From Bigelowiella natans CCMP2755 (Eukaryota; Cercozoa; Chlorarachniophyceae), in the NCBI GenBank assembly GCA_000320545.1, contig ADNK01000506.1, positions 155,452-219,451 of the forward strand: 64,000 nt of DNA. The letters run 5' to 3'. Positions 1 to 11,207 of this stretch are shown here, piece after piece. Made by a program: the position numbers and the translations under genes. Within the stretch, counting starts at the first letter, position 1. The number at the start of each line of letters is the position of its first letter. The notes beneath the pieces were generated by a model that made no database searches, had not been told where the DNA came from, and saw nothing but the letters and a program-made list of their open reading frames with translations.

Positions 1-1
1 C

Positions 2-272
2 CAGGAAGCCGATGAGACAATACGCATTGATGTCCACCAAGAGGTTGCTCGTCCAACCACCACCACCAAAGTACGATTTGCGATCGTCACGCCTACTTAC
101 CAGGGACACTTCGAGCAAAATGTTCGATTCTTACTTACCCTGTTGAAAAACTGCATTGACTGTGAGGATCTTCTGGTATTCGAACATGTTGCACATGCGC
201 ATGACAGCGTATGGTTAAATCAGTGTATCTTCTGTGTCTTTACGCCTTTTCGCGCGCTCCCCACACCCTCCA

Positions 273-318
<46 letters not shown>

Positions 319-773
319 CCTCCCTCTCCCTCTCCCTCTCTCTTTCTCCAACCCCCCCTCCTTTCTATCTCTTCCTCTTGGTATGTTGATCTTACCCCCT
401 ACGCATCACTTAACAACAGATACAGTTTGTACTGAGCTATAAGGAGGACAGTCCAGCGTTATTCAAACTGCTAACGACTCATCCTGGCTTAAGACGGAAC
501 GTTGATGTGACATTGCATTCCTCCTTTGGAGCTACACCTGAAAGATACACCCCTTCCACTTCTGCTGCTACACGTCAGGAGGGGGAAAACGATAATGCCA
601 TCACAAAGATGTTACATATATCCGTTTTACCTTTGCGAACCGCCTACGAGTACATGCAAGTGCCTGTGAATGGGGTATGAAGAAGATGATAATGACTTAC
701 ATTCCTCTTACTCTTCCGAGTAATGCACTTACTCTCTCTTTCACACACACACACACACATATATAAATATATA

Positions 774-814
<41 letters not shown>

Positions 815-3797
815 TCTCTAAATATTCTCTATAAATTATTCATGACTGGAATACTCAGACTTTGCTGCGCACATGGCGAAATAAGAAGTGGTTCGGGAAA
901 TACACCCATCTAAGCATCAAGAAAGTGAGTTGGCATTAAAACGAATTGTTCTCCATTCCCTCCCCCCCGCTAATTACTCCTGTCACTACTACTAGTACGC
1001 TGGAGCATATTATGCATTTGGAAAGCAAGGAATTGATGTCGTCTGGTGGCTTGATTCAGAAGGTGAGAAGACAACCATTAACAAAGCAACAGAGGTTGGA
1101 ATAGCAATGTGTTCTTCCAACGCGTAACTGACCTGTGTATAATCATTAACTACAGTGGAAATTCGCATTAATGATTGTGGGGATGGATCACCACAATTGA
1201 AACGTTTTAATATTTTTCTCATCGACAGATTTTATTACATGCTGCAGTTTAGAATACACCTGTAGATTCATTATCCGTGTAAATATTTGATATAGCCTAT
1301 CTCTGGAAATCCGACTGGAACCTAGTTGAAATGCTTGCAAAGTATGTAACAAGTGAATCATTCAATTTAATCTTCAAATTTCGACTAATGTATAACAACA
1401 CGCCAGCACTTTTTATGTACATTGCGCAGATCAGCATCATGCTTTTCAAGTTTTTGTCTTTGTTTCTTATCGAGTACTATAAACATGCCAGGGAATGGCA
1501 GCGGCCACGGTTGTATTGGTCGGCTGAAAGCCACTATAAGCGCAACTCCGAAGTCCATCAACTGTGCCCCAGAAATGGAACGGTTTTTCCCTTTTCTGAT
1601 CCAAGATTCCACCATATCATGTCTTTATCACCTCCAATCATTATCTTTGATACTCTCGTTATTATCGTCACTTGCATGATGCAAGCATAGAGTGTTTTCT
1701 TCGCGTGTGACGTCACGAATCGTATGGGAAGTACATTAATATGTTAATGAAATAAATCAATGTGTAAATGTGTGTTTTCTAGCTTCCAGCTCATTTGGCC
1801 TTTGAAGGAAAAAGACCACACCTCTTCTCCTCATCGTTTTACCTCGTTGGCAAACGAATATTCAATCAGGTAGGGAAGGTGAATGCATTGATTGAGGTTG
1901 CTCTCGTAGATTGCCAAGATGGTGGCATGCATGATAACGTAAAACGCATTATTGTGCGTCGCACGACTATAATATGAACTTTCTTGGTCGCCATAGAGTG
2001 TAGCATACAGCACGAATCATGAAAGTAAAGAAAACCATTTACACAGTGGACTGAGTACGTGGAGCAAACATGGAAACGCCGTTTTGCCGACATCTTTATA
2101 GCGGTGAAATCAATTGCAAGGATGCGAACTAATCTTTAATCGTGATTGTAATAACATGTTGGATAACAAGTTCTTTCTTTCTCCCCCTCCCTTGCATGTA
2201 TATGTGAATCGCGTGTGTTGAACTATTCCGATTTGAAGATAATTCTAGCATGTTTCTTTTTATCAGCTTGGCCAGCGTGAATCTGGATACATCCTGCACA
2301 TTATAGAGACCCAATTGGTAGTACACTGACTCCCTCCATAACAACCACAAACTTTTGTAAGAATTCCTCCTTGAACGACAACGAAAAAAAAAAGTGAGAA
2401 ATTCCACTTCTGCACCGCTGCTCTCGTTTATTTCCTTTCCAAAGATCCTCACTTAATTTGTTGGTGTCATTATTTTCGATACATTCTTTCTTGTTCATTG
2501 ACGTGCTTTTAACGTTCCGCTCGTCCCTTCCCCATTCTTCTTTCTTTCTTTCTTTCCTCTTCGATAGATAGCTTACGTTGGTGGCTGCCAAAATCTCAAT
2601 CCTGTGCCGGAATCCTGCAAAAAATATGAGGTGAGGCCTGGGGCTAGCGGATATGGGAGCATGTAAAGAGAGGTTAAAGCATCGATGTTTTCGTTTTCAA
2701 CATAGTCCATCACGCCGCATCTGTGAGTGCATGCGTGCGTGCTTATGTATCATCTACAAGTTGTAATAACCCTGTGACGTGATATCAACGTAGTTAATTG
2801 AGGTGAATAGCGCCATCCGTATGCTTATGAGGCCCGAGAAGGAATACTTTGCTTACCTCAAAGAAATGAAATATCAGGTCAGCGTTCACTGTTACAAGGA
2901 AATGGGAAGGTGGGAGAGGGGGGGTGGGGGGGGGTGAATGAGAAAGGATTTAACGCACATGCCACACACTGCTACTGCTGCTGCTGCTGGAGGCCAATTA
3001 TCATGCCATAGTGGCTAGAGGATAGTAGTTGTAATAATGCGGTGTGTGCTCATCGTCCTTATTGTTGTTTTTGCATTCTCTTCATACGCTACTTTCAGGG
3101 CCAATTCGAGCATATGTTCCGACTTTTTCTAGATGAGAGGTTGGAAGTTGCAGATGTGTATAATCAGGGCTTTAAAATGTATGAGAATACGCACAACTAC
3201 ATTGATAAAATATATAGTAGATAACCATTGCTGCTGTCTTATTGAACGATGCTCAGGTTTCAAGAGAGCATTAAGCGATTAGTGCGCTTTTTTGATTTGC
3301 CATCCTTTCGGATTGACCACCAGTACGGTGGGTGTGAGCTTTACAAGGTGTTGAAAGAACACTACGACATGCGTATTTACTTGTGTTTGTGTGTCTCCTG
3401 TGATATAACGATAGCTGTTAGAATTGATCAATCAAAGTCTTATTCAAGTGTATTTTACGATAAAATGACGGAGAATTTAGTCGGAAAAAAGAAGTGGTGA
3501 TGTTTGATTCTAATTCTAATATGAAGGCGGTTTTGGGAAGCATAGTTTCTGGGGAGTTCATGGCAACTGGCATGGCGATGCAGGTGGGATTGTAGTTCAT
3601 CGTCAAATCGTTGAGGCAATAACGAAGGGCAGGAAAAATAGATGTAGAGATTGGAGGGACAGCGAGAACAAAGGAATGAGTTAAAATGTTGTCGTTTTTC
3701 GTAGATGTTGACGTATCCATATTTTCACGCCAATAATCAGACAAATAGCGATGAATCTGTGGCTCGCCTCGTGAGAGATGTAACTTTGACTTCCTAA
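2..3797 (+). CDS. Glycosyltransferase-like protein, 5' truncated, multi-exon
   Basis: The reading frame is open from the window edge, so the start is missing. Exons I can phase: 2-175, 420-674, 859-924, 996-1062 (or to about 1095), 1783-1869, 2568-2630, 2803-2877, 3099-3139, 3257-3331, 3481-3583, 3705-3797 (TAA). A possible extra exon lies near 1156-1230, because phase between 1062 and 1783 does not close otherwise. The first exon has a beta-strand-like segment, VRFAIVTPTYQGHFEQN, typical of the start of a nucleotide-sugar-binding fold. Exon 4 has VVWWLDSEG, which resembles the Asp-x-Glu/Asp site of GT-A glycosyltransferases. Later exons read FEGKRPHLFSSSFYLV and MRPEKEYFAYLKEM. I infer a soluble or Golgi glycosyltransferase, but the family is not certain. 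Introns hold a CT run and an AT run. Confidence 0.6.
275..345. repeat. CT microsatellite in intron
   Basis: A (CT)n run passes into CCCT/CCTCTC repeats, inside intron 1 of the glycosyltransferase-like gene. It yields serine/leucine/proline-only ORFs that are not genes. Confidence 0.9.
740..812. repeat. CA then AT microsatellite in intron
   Basis: (CA)n of about 8 units is followed by roughly 50 bp of AT repeat, in intron 2 of the glycosyltransferase-like gene. Confidence 0.9.
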
Positions 3798-4843
3798 TAT
3801 CCTACCGATATAAATAATGCCTTCATTAATTATGAAATGCATTACCCATCCATCTGATTTATTTTACATTTTAAATTTTTGTGACAGCCTCTATGCTTCT
3901 CACAACTTCCGATAGTCTGTGGCACAGGCGTGTGGAACGAAACTTGTCATCTAAAAATGAGAGCACGTTGAACGATTTTACGTTCTTCATTTCATGAGAG
4001 AAGTGGAAATTTTGAAAAAATTGTGCATACAACATGCAGGTGCGAAGCGCAAGGCATGCATCGTTTCGATTACTTGATCAGATGCCATTATGTTCCTTCT
4101 CTGCTCTATCTCTCTCCCCCCCACACCCCTACATGTCTGCAAATCAATTGTATACATCTATACATAATACCGACGCTTTGCAGAGCTGAGCAATGAGCCC
4201 AAATAATGAACAAACCAGATAGATGCGCCACCGTGAGTTGCTGTGCTCGCGCCTGCTGTAGTGTGTGCTACCTTGTCGCGTCTACTAGCGTGCGAGACGC
4301 CAGACGAGCTAGCTGTGCAAATGACTGTGCTCAGCGCTAGCATTGCCCCAGGGCTGTACAACTATGAACTCTTAAATGCGTAGAAGGGGGCGCCAGCATG
4401 CAACGACCGCAGCGTATAGAGCACACTACTGCATAACAGAGACATTATAGATCTCTTACGTACGACTTCATATGCCAGGATGCCAGGCAAGAGTGCAGCG
4501 CAAGGCAAAGATGGCGTGGATGGCTCATGGCCGCAAGTGATATTTAGGATAGGTAAAGCATGCATACGCACACGATCGCCGCTTATACGCTCAATCCAGC
4601 AGCTCATCCAACGATAGGTTGCGTGAGTAAGCAGCAGGAGCAACTGCTCGTCACTGGGTACTAGCGCTATTTCTTTTCCAAATGTACGAAACAATAAGTT
4701 CAATGCAGACCAATAAGTAGTACATCAATGAGATGAACCTCTCACCGACGCACATTCCTCTACCACATTTCCTTCTCTCTCGCTTCGTTGCTTACAAGTT
4801 TCTGCATGCTGTGCTACAGTGTGGCTAGCATTCATCGTACTGT
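3798..4843. other. Convergent intergenic gap, palindrome-rich
   Basis: No coding exon found. It lies between two convergent genes, the glycosyltransferase-like gene (+) and the PPP phosphatase (-). From about 4030 on it is dotted with short self-complementary words: GGCATGCATC, GAGCTAGCTG, GCGCTAGC, AAGCATGCATAC. These are shared with the other 3' flanks in the window. No terminator is recognisable, as expected in a eukaryote. Confidence 0.6.
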
Positions 4844-6484
4844 CTAGAAAAAGTTCCAATCCTCATCAACGAGCGGTGCATTATCAGCTACCTCCTCATC
4901 AGGGTCTCTTTTCACATTCCATCCTCTTGGCAAAGCCAACTGATAGGTTCCCTGGGCCCAATCTATGCTCAAAGCAGGAGTTGGTTTTAGGCTCTTTAAA
5001 TGATCGTGCTTGTGCCACCAAAAGTTTACATCTGGGAAGTATTCTTCCTCCTCCTCCTCTTCATCGAGCTCTTCCTCAGGCTCTGGGTAAGATACCAACC
5101 TTTCCTGATACTTCTTCAGGTGTCCTTTGCTGACCGTGATGAAGTACGCATCGTTCGGTTGATCTACTTCGATGGCAGGCCGATACATGTACGAGGAGAA
5201 AATTGTAAGAACTTTATTGTTGTGCGATTTCCTCACGTGATCCACCTCCTCATGGCCTCTCACGATGTAAACCAGCTTGTACCCAGTACTTTCCTCCACC
5301 GCTTTAATCCATCGAGTCGTTGCGTCGTGGGTGTAGAAATAGCACTGCAACCGCGGCCAGTTGTATCCATATCCCTGATCATCGAGTCTGTAGAATTTGT
5401 TCTCCAAGGTCGTGATGGCATCGTACGCAAAGAAGCCACGCTTGACATTGTCCCCCCCTTGCTGGTCATGATGCTCAGATGGACTTTCGTCCCATGGATC
5501 ATTCCAGATCATTTCCGCAATGATGCTTTCTTTTGTAGCGTGGAATTCCCTGTCTGCCTTCTCTGTTTCTCTTTTAGCCTGTGCAATTTCGCTCTCGGTC
5601 GTGGAATTCCTTATCTTTATTGGTTTGAGCATTCCATGTACAACAGAGGAAATGTCCAAGACCTTACGATTCTCCTTATTGATCGTATCGATGGTAGAAG
5701 GCCTGTGAGGGATTCCGCCGTGCGCAGCGAATATACATTCTTTCTTTTTGGTATCTTTGATGAGAGCACCGACTGGAAGATATTTAAATGCGTCTCTCAT
5801 CTCACGAAGGACTGTCTTGTAGTCCGACCCGTACTTGAACAAAGCCTCCCACTTCAGCGAATATTTGTCGTTAATGCTCATGAGCTCATGATTTCCTCTC
5901 AGCATAAAGAATTTTTCCTTCAATACGGCTTTATATGCAAGGAGTATCAAAGAAACTTCGATGCTGTAGTCCCCACGATCGACATAGTCTCCAAGGAACA
6001 GGTAAGGATTATCTTCAGATGGATAACCTGCGTCCTCGAATATCGCCCATAGCATACCACGTCGCCCATGAATGTCACCAACGATGTGCACCTGTTCATC
6101 TGCCTCTGCGAGATCGAATTCGACGACGTTAGCCTCTGTCTCAAGCACCTCGCCTGCAGATTTGCATATTTTCTTGACGTCTTCAAGGGGGATTTTATGG
6201 GAACCCCACTTTCTAATTGATGCTCCTGCCGTGTAAGCTTCAGAAAATACAAACTTGGCTAGTTTGGTGGCGTATGCCAACGTTGGTTGCCCTCCATGTA
6301 TGCGGGGCATTGTTCCAACAGTGCTTATCTCTCGCAGCAAAGATGGCGTTTCGCTTCTATTGTTTCCTTGGGAAGCTATGGATAACGAGGAGACCCTTTG
6401 GCTTGTCTTAACAACCACCGCATTGCTGCTAGAAAGGATGAATAGGGAGAGGGCAAGATGACAAGAAAGCCCCACTGGCACCAT
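4844..6484 (-). CDS. Secreted/ER PPP-family metallophosphatase
   Basis: A single uninterrupted 546-codon frame, unlike its intron-rich neighbours. Residues 1-22 or so form a hydrophobic N-terminus that looks like a signal peptide (SCHLALSLFILSSSNAVVV). PPP-family metal-binding motifs occur in order: GDIHG (136-140), GDYVDRG (165-171), LRGNHE (195-200), the AAHGG histidine (255) and RGHEEV (His 411). MIWNDPWDE (326-333) matches the PPP 'W-DP' region. LRGNHE is the Ser/Thr protein phosphatase signature, so the expected activity is metal-dependent phosphoester hydrolysis. The C-terminus carries a run of Glu/Asp before a Trp-rich tail. A secretory PPP enzyme is unusual, since classic PP1, PP2A and calcineurin are cytosolic. 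The start is the first ATG before the hydrophobic stretch. I cannot tell whether the substrate is a protein or a small molecule. Confidence 0.85.
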   Translation of the reverse strand: MVPVGLSCHLALSLFILSSSNAVVVKTSQRVSSLSIASQGNNRSETPSLLREISTVGTMPRIHGGQPTLAYATKLAKFVFSEAYTAGASIRKWGSHKIPLEDVKKICKSAGEVLETEANVVEFDLAEADEQVHIVGDIHGRRGMLWAIFEDAGYPSEDNPYLFLGDYVDRGDYSIEVSLILLAYKAVLKEKFFMLRGNHELMSINDKYSLKWEALFKYGSDYKTVLREMRDAFKYLPVGALIKDTKKKECIFAAHGGIPHRPSTIDTINKENRKVLDISSVVHGMLKPIKIRNSTTESEIAQAKRETEKADREFHATKESIIAEMIWNDPWDESPSEHHDQQGGDNVKRGFFAYDAITTLENKFYRLDDQGYGYNWPRLQCYFYTHDATTRWIKAVEESTGYKLVYIVRGHEEVDHVRKSHNNKVLTIFSSYMYRPAIEVDQPNDAYFITVSKGHLKKYQERLVSYPEPEEELDEEEEEEEYFPDVNFWWHKHDHLKSLKPTPALSIDWAQGTYQLALPRGWNVKRDPDEEVADNAPLVDEDWNFF

Positions 6485-7083
6485 GCTTCTCTTCTATGTT
6501 AAATCAGCAAGTGTGATGATACAAGGGTGTGCCGCTCCGCGGATTGCCGCTCCGCGGATTGAAGTTTCAAATTATCCCTGTTTCAAAATATTCAAACGTG
6601 CGAAACCACCTTGCTCTGTCGCAGCAAGAAAATACATGAGAAAATATTAAATCGGCAATGCAGCTGGACTCGTACGAGTATACCTGTACGAGTCTCGTAC
6701 GAGATCTAGATCTGAGGAGGTAGATCTAGTATCCTGTAGTAACGGTACTTTTACCATAATTACCGGTAGAAACGGTAACGCATGGAAGAACTCATGATTG
6801 ATCTTTTTTCGTTGGGTTTTGAGCATGTATAATTGACGCAGGGTAAAAACATAGGGCATTTTATCAAATATTAAAAAATTTCCTCCGGTTACACCAATAG
6901 CTGCCATCATCACCTTCCAGCTTACCTATTTCTCCCCTCACCCGTAGATAACATAAGAGGGAGGGTAAACAGGATTCTGGGCCATTGCTAGGGCGATAAT
7001 TTTTTGTGGATTTAAAAGCAAACAAAATTCCGAAAGCGTGCTGGATTTCCCTACGGGGGTAGAAACGGATAAAGCAGCCAACG
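6485..7083. promoter_or_regulatory. Divergent 5'-5' region with palindrome cluster and 15-bp tandem repeat
   Basis: About 600 bp between two divergently transcribed genes, so it must hold both promoters. A 15-bp unit, GCCGCTCCGCGGATT, is exactly duplicated at 6531-6545 and 6546-6560. At 6669-6713 there is a tight run of perfect palindromes: CTCGTACGAG (6669-6678), TCTCGTACGAGA (6693-6704) and AGATCTAGATCT (6702-6713), with another TGTACGAG between. Three CGGTA-type words follow at about 6740-6780 (TAACGGTA, TACCGGTA, AACGGTAACG). These look like transcription-factor sites but the factor is unknown. Confidence 0.45.
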
Positions 7084-8967
7084 ATGCTCTTCAGGGGCAA
7101 GAGCACCGCACAAATGAGTATGACGCAATCATGCAACACTGGACTTTCTTTTGACCAAGGGTAAGTATTTAAAACACAAAATGGTGGTTAATCTTCCCGT
7201 AATAACTGGTGTTATCCATTAAATAAAGGGATAACTCGCATCTCGAGGAAAAAGATGCGACGATCCTGAAAGCAGGGTAAGTCAATTACTTCATGGATAT
7301 CATCCGTACAAGTCACATTTAATGACGCAATACTTTCTGCCATATCTTTGTGAATTATATTGATCGTAACATTACCAACTTGTTTTAGCTGGGTCAGTAA
7401 GAAGAATTCTTTGGTGGGATGGAAGAAGCGCTTCTTTCGATGTTCCACGACTCATCTCAAGTATCTTCATAATTACCCCTACTATATACTCATGAAGAAA
7501 GAGAAAGAGAGAATAGGAGGGTGGGAGGGAGAAGCAAAGAACTTCATCGAGATTTTCCCAAGATATATCCAGGTTCTTCTTTCAATGACTACCATCACAA
7601 ATAACATCTAGGTATTTCGAGAGCGAAGAATGTGAAGATGCCAAGAAAACTGTTCAAGGTAAAGAATTGGTCGAAGTGCGATCAACAGAGGTCAGCTTAT
7701 CATCATAATTTCGAAACTTCCAGTAAAATAACCACAATCAAAGAGAAGGAGCTTCTGGTGTTGCAGCTTACCGCTAACAACGATTTATTGATTAGGGAAG
7801 CGAACATGAGTTCAGTCTGTTTACAACTTCTAAGACCCACCGTTTGCAAGTCTCAAGCAAAGAGGACCGCGACGAGTGGGTGGAAGCATTGGAGACCCTG
7901 ATTGCATTGTCCAGTAAGCGAGCTCGAGGCTCCACACAAATTGATTATCCCGAAACAGGGGCACAGAGGGGTCCTCTCAATAGGACAGCATCGGCTGCGG
8001 TTCTTTCGGCGGGGAGGAGAGGAGTACGTAGTGCCCGTGGTGTTCGTAATTTACCTCCTCGCCCATCCACGCCTCTCTCGAAGCATACCTTGGATAACCT
8101 TCCAAAGGTGGAGGCCTGATAATCTAATCTGTACTAATAATGGTAAAAGTAATAACACAGCTCTTCCACAATCAATCTTAACTGAATAGCTTGTGGCTTA
8201 ACAGGCATCGGCTCTTATATCATCGAAACAAAGTGAGTGGCTGCCAGTGTGGAAGGCGGTTAAAGATTGTTGTTACACCGTGAAGCCCTATAAGACGTCT
8301 GGAATCATCACGAAGATTCCGACGGGGAAAACCATAAAAGGCTGGCCTGTAATCCAAGTTACGACTAAGACGACAGGAATTAAGCAAACATGGCTTCGCT
8401 GTAAAGCAGGATGGACATTACTGGTCTGTTATCATCAAAATCTTCTTCCTTTTCTTTTCGGGAAAAAAAAATGCAGATCGCAATCCAACACTTGGATGCA
8501 TGTGTACGTGTCAAAGACTTGATGTATATCATCATCCCTAATTTTATTCTCCCCTTTCTCATCCTCGCCATCATGACTAATGTCCATCCTAATGTTCGTC
8601 ATTAACATGACAATCATTATTATCATCATCATCATCGTTATCACCATGTGCTCTATTCCTTCATCAATCAACAGTCCGACAATGGCACTGAATTCGCAGT
8701 TCCATGCTTGAGTCACAACTCATGGGCAAGTAGCACAGGAGCCGTGCTACCTCTTCACAATCACTATCCTAGCGACAACGATGAGGACAACGATAGAGGT
8801 GTTGTTGCACAGCTTGAAGCGAATAAGGTGATCTGTCTTTCGTCGGTGAAGAAACGTGTGTGAAATTGCGGTGTTGTTGTCATAAGATATAACTGCGTCG
8901 ATACGTGAAAATCTGTTGATGCATACTCTCTTTTGTTCACAGTTTCGCTCACGTGATACACACCGTG

Positions 8968-9010
<43 letters not shown>

Positions 9011-9284
9011 GTATAAAGAGAGGGGAGGGGGCTATATAATCAACCCCGTCTTCGTCATTATCCATCGCTCGTAGTATTATTCCAATCCTGAGACAAATTG
9101 TCCTATTCTAGTGTATCTCCCGTTCAGAATTGAAGGTGCTTCCCATGATAGTAAAGGTGTCTGCTGAAGATAACGACGAGGAGAAGAGGAGGTTGTTATT
9201 ATTATAGTGTAGATAGATTGTAGACTGCTGACAGTAGTCACACAAGCCTCTTCCCTTTGCGATGTAGAGCAAGATTGTCATGAT

Positions 9285-9329
<45 letters not shown>

Positions 9330-10336
9330 ATATATATCCCATCCCCTTCATCCAAAGAGTAGCTGGTGACAAAATATGGATGAGAATGTTTCTTCAAAAC
9401 TTAACTCTATGTTGTGTATCTGTCCTACTATTTCGTCCTCGTTGAATATAGCAGCAAAGCGGAGGTGTGGATGAAAGAAGCCAAGACGGAAAACTGGTGT
9501 TGTCTCCTATCAGGGGACACTTTCTTCTTGGAGCCGAGAAGGAAGGAGGATAACGAAGAAACCGCAAAGAGTAGTAGGAAATACAGTACATATAAAATAA
9601 AAGAGATTACACGACTAATTTTATTTGAGCTTCCATTGATGTTTCAATTTCGTCAAGGAGAAGGTGAGAAATAAGTACTAAAGATATGTTGCTTCGAATT
9701 GCGTGTGTATGTGTATCTCTTTCTTTCGTAGGCGACAAAGATCACTCCCTCTCTTCATCAAAACCACCCCAACCACCTCCACCCGCTAACCCACCCCAAC
9801 CACCTCCACCCGCTAACCCTTACCCTTCAACATCCAACAAAAACCAAAGAGGAGTTGATTCTTCATCAACTCCCATTCCCCCTCCTCCTCCCGGTAAGCC
9901 TCATCCGTCAACATCATCATCTGGACTGCCACCCCCTCCTCGTAGTAATGAGCCTCCGTTGCCATCCACCCCATTTTCATCATCAAATCCCCCTCCTCCA
10001 CCTCCCCCCTCTGCACCTTATCCTCCCCAGCATCAACCATCTCGTCAACATCCCCATCCGTCTTCTTCACAATCCCCTCCCCTACCATCTCCACCTCCTA
10101 AGCCTCAACCTTTGGACTCCAAGAATAGCGTAGGAAATCCTCCTCCTACTCCTCCTCCCCCTCTCCGTCTTATGAGCAGGCCTCCTTTGCCATCAATGGA
10201 AAATAATTCCCCAGTTACACTTCTTCCTCCTCCACCCCCGCCAACCATGTCCATGCTGCAAGAGGATCTAGATGATATCGACCTTGATAGCCCTCCACCA
10301 GTCCCTAGACCCCCTTGTTCATCGTCGTCTACATAG
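7084..10336 (+). CDS. PH-domain protein with SH3-like segment and proline-rich tail
   Basis: Nine exons whose phases close: 7084-7160, 7389-7460, 7612-7690, 7796-8107, 8205-8423, 8675-8798, 9128-9191, 9452-9570, 9732-10336 (556 aa). Residues about 25-115 make a PH domain: GWVSKKNSLVGWKKRFFRC opens it and DRDEWVEALETLIAL closes it with the invariant Trp. A Ser/Arg linker follows. Next is a small Trp-rich module around VKPYKTSGIITKIPTGKTI...WLRCKAGWTLL that resembles a bacterial-type SH3 fold. A second similar stretch is EVWMKEAKTENWCCLLSG. The last 200 residues are PPPPP blocks, as in ligands of SH3, WW or EVH1 domains and profilin. I infer a membrane-recruited adaptor, possibly for actin assembly. 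No FH2 or WH2 domain is visible. The exon 6 to 7 join is the least certain. Confidence 0.75.
8969..9008. repeat. TA microsatellite
   Basis: A pure TA dinucleotide run in an intron of the PH/proline-rich gene. A similar AT run lies at about 9290-9322. Confidence 0.9.
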
Positions 10337-10843
10337 CAGTATCAGCATATAGTATATTCGAAATTTCGCGAATACGATTGTTGCAAGAGAAAGTCGTTGG
10401 GCGAATGTACACCAAACAACATCCAACAGTTTTAGTTGCGTAAATCGCACAACACACCTGCATTTAGAATGCACACACTCATACGCATGTTTTGCATGTA
10501 CACGCACGTCTAGATGCATGCATGTGTGCCACAGCCAGCGCATTTTCAATTTGCGTGACACATGGAGCTAGTTGTGTATCAAACGTCAAACGTCCAGCAG
10601 ACGTGCGACACGTTGCACGCAGCTGCGGCGCACGCATGCCACATGCATGACTTGTAGCCACGCGCTGCATCATTGCACATGCTGATTATTGTCGACGACG
10701 GCCAGCTGCACGCACGCACATGCATGCAATCGCATCATTTAGCAATTGTTGTCACATTTTCACATGGCATTTTTCGATGTCAAGAAGCTGCGCGCCAATG
10801 TGTGCCGCGCGCTCGCTAGCTCGCTGGCGCCTCATCATGTGCG
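10337..10843. other. 3' flank of PH gene, palindrome-rich, insertion target
   Basis: No coding sequence seen. From about 10480 it is crowded with GCATG-type words (TGCATGCATG, ACGCATGCC, ACATGCATGC), TCTAGA and GCTAGC. The retrotransposon interrupts this stretch, and similar sequence resumes after the 3' LTR at 16558. Confidence 0.6.
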
Positions 10844-11168
10844 TGTAGCGCGTACTACTACGCGAGCACAAGTCACGTGCGACAACAAAGGGGTTGTCGC
10901 GGATATAGAATATAGATAACGTAGATATTAATACAGTATAGGCACGTGGGTTCCGGCGGGACTCATGGCAGCACACCGGAAGTGTGCTGCCCCACGTGCG
11001 GCGGCATTCGCGAAAGCTTCGCGAATGATTACGCAGTGCACGATTTAATAAAAATATAATCTTTAATAAAAATGAACATAACTCTTCAAAAGGAAGCAAA
11101 CGTGCCTTCCCCCCCCCTGCCTACTTGTGCACGTAGCGCCTCGGCCTGTGAACACCTTACGCGCAACA
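10844..11168 (+). repeat. 5' long terminal repeat
   Basis: 325 bp, TGTAGCG...GCGCAACA. It contains three strong inverted repeats: 10942-10999 (outer arms GCACGTGGG / CCCACGTGC with an inner 10-bp stem GGCAGCACAC / GTGTGCTGCC), 11005-11027 (10-bp stem, 3-base loop AGC), and CGACAAC / GTTGTCG near 10880. An AT-rich block, TTAATAAAAATATAATC, near 11044 may serve as TATA or poly(A) signal. Confidence 0.95.
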
Positions 11169-11173
11169 ACCTT

Positions 11174-11191
11174 TGGCTTCCACACACGGGA
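11174..11191 (+). promoter_or_regulatory. Candidate primer-binding site
   Basis: TGGCTTCCACACACGGGA begins 5 bases after the 5' LTR. Primer-binding sites usually start with TGG, complementary to the CCA end of a tRNA. The tRNA is not identified, and the 5-base gap is a little longer than usual. Confidence 0.4.
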
Positions 11192-11207
11192 AACGATTTG
11201 ACTAACA

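Noticed and set aside
1331-1690. Overlapping ORFs of 76-119 codons on both strands
   Set aside because: They fall within an intron of the glycosyltransferase-like gene and are mutually antisense with no domain.
5000-6052. A 350-codon plus-strand ORF
   Set aside because: It is the antisense shadow of the PPP phosphatase, whose catalytic motifs are on the minus strand.
9686-10336. Formin call for the proline-rich frame
   Set aside because: Poly-Pro blocks alone resemble an FH1 region, but no FH2 domain follows; the gene ends there.
10752-11099. A 115-codon minus-strand ORF covering the 5' LTR, repeated in the 3' LTR
   Set aside because: It is antisense to the LTR, is the same in both LTRs only because the LTRs are identical, and shows no domain.
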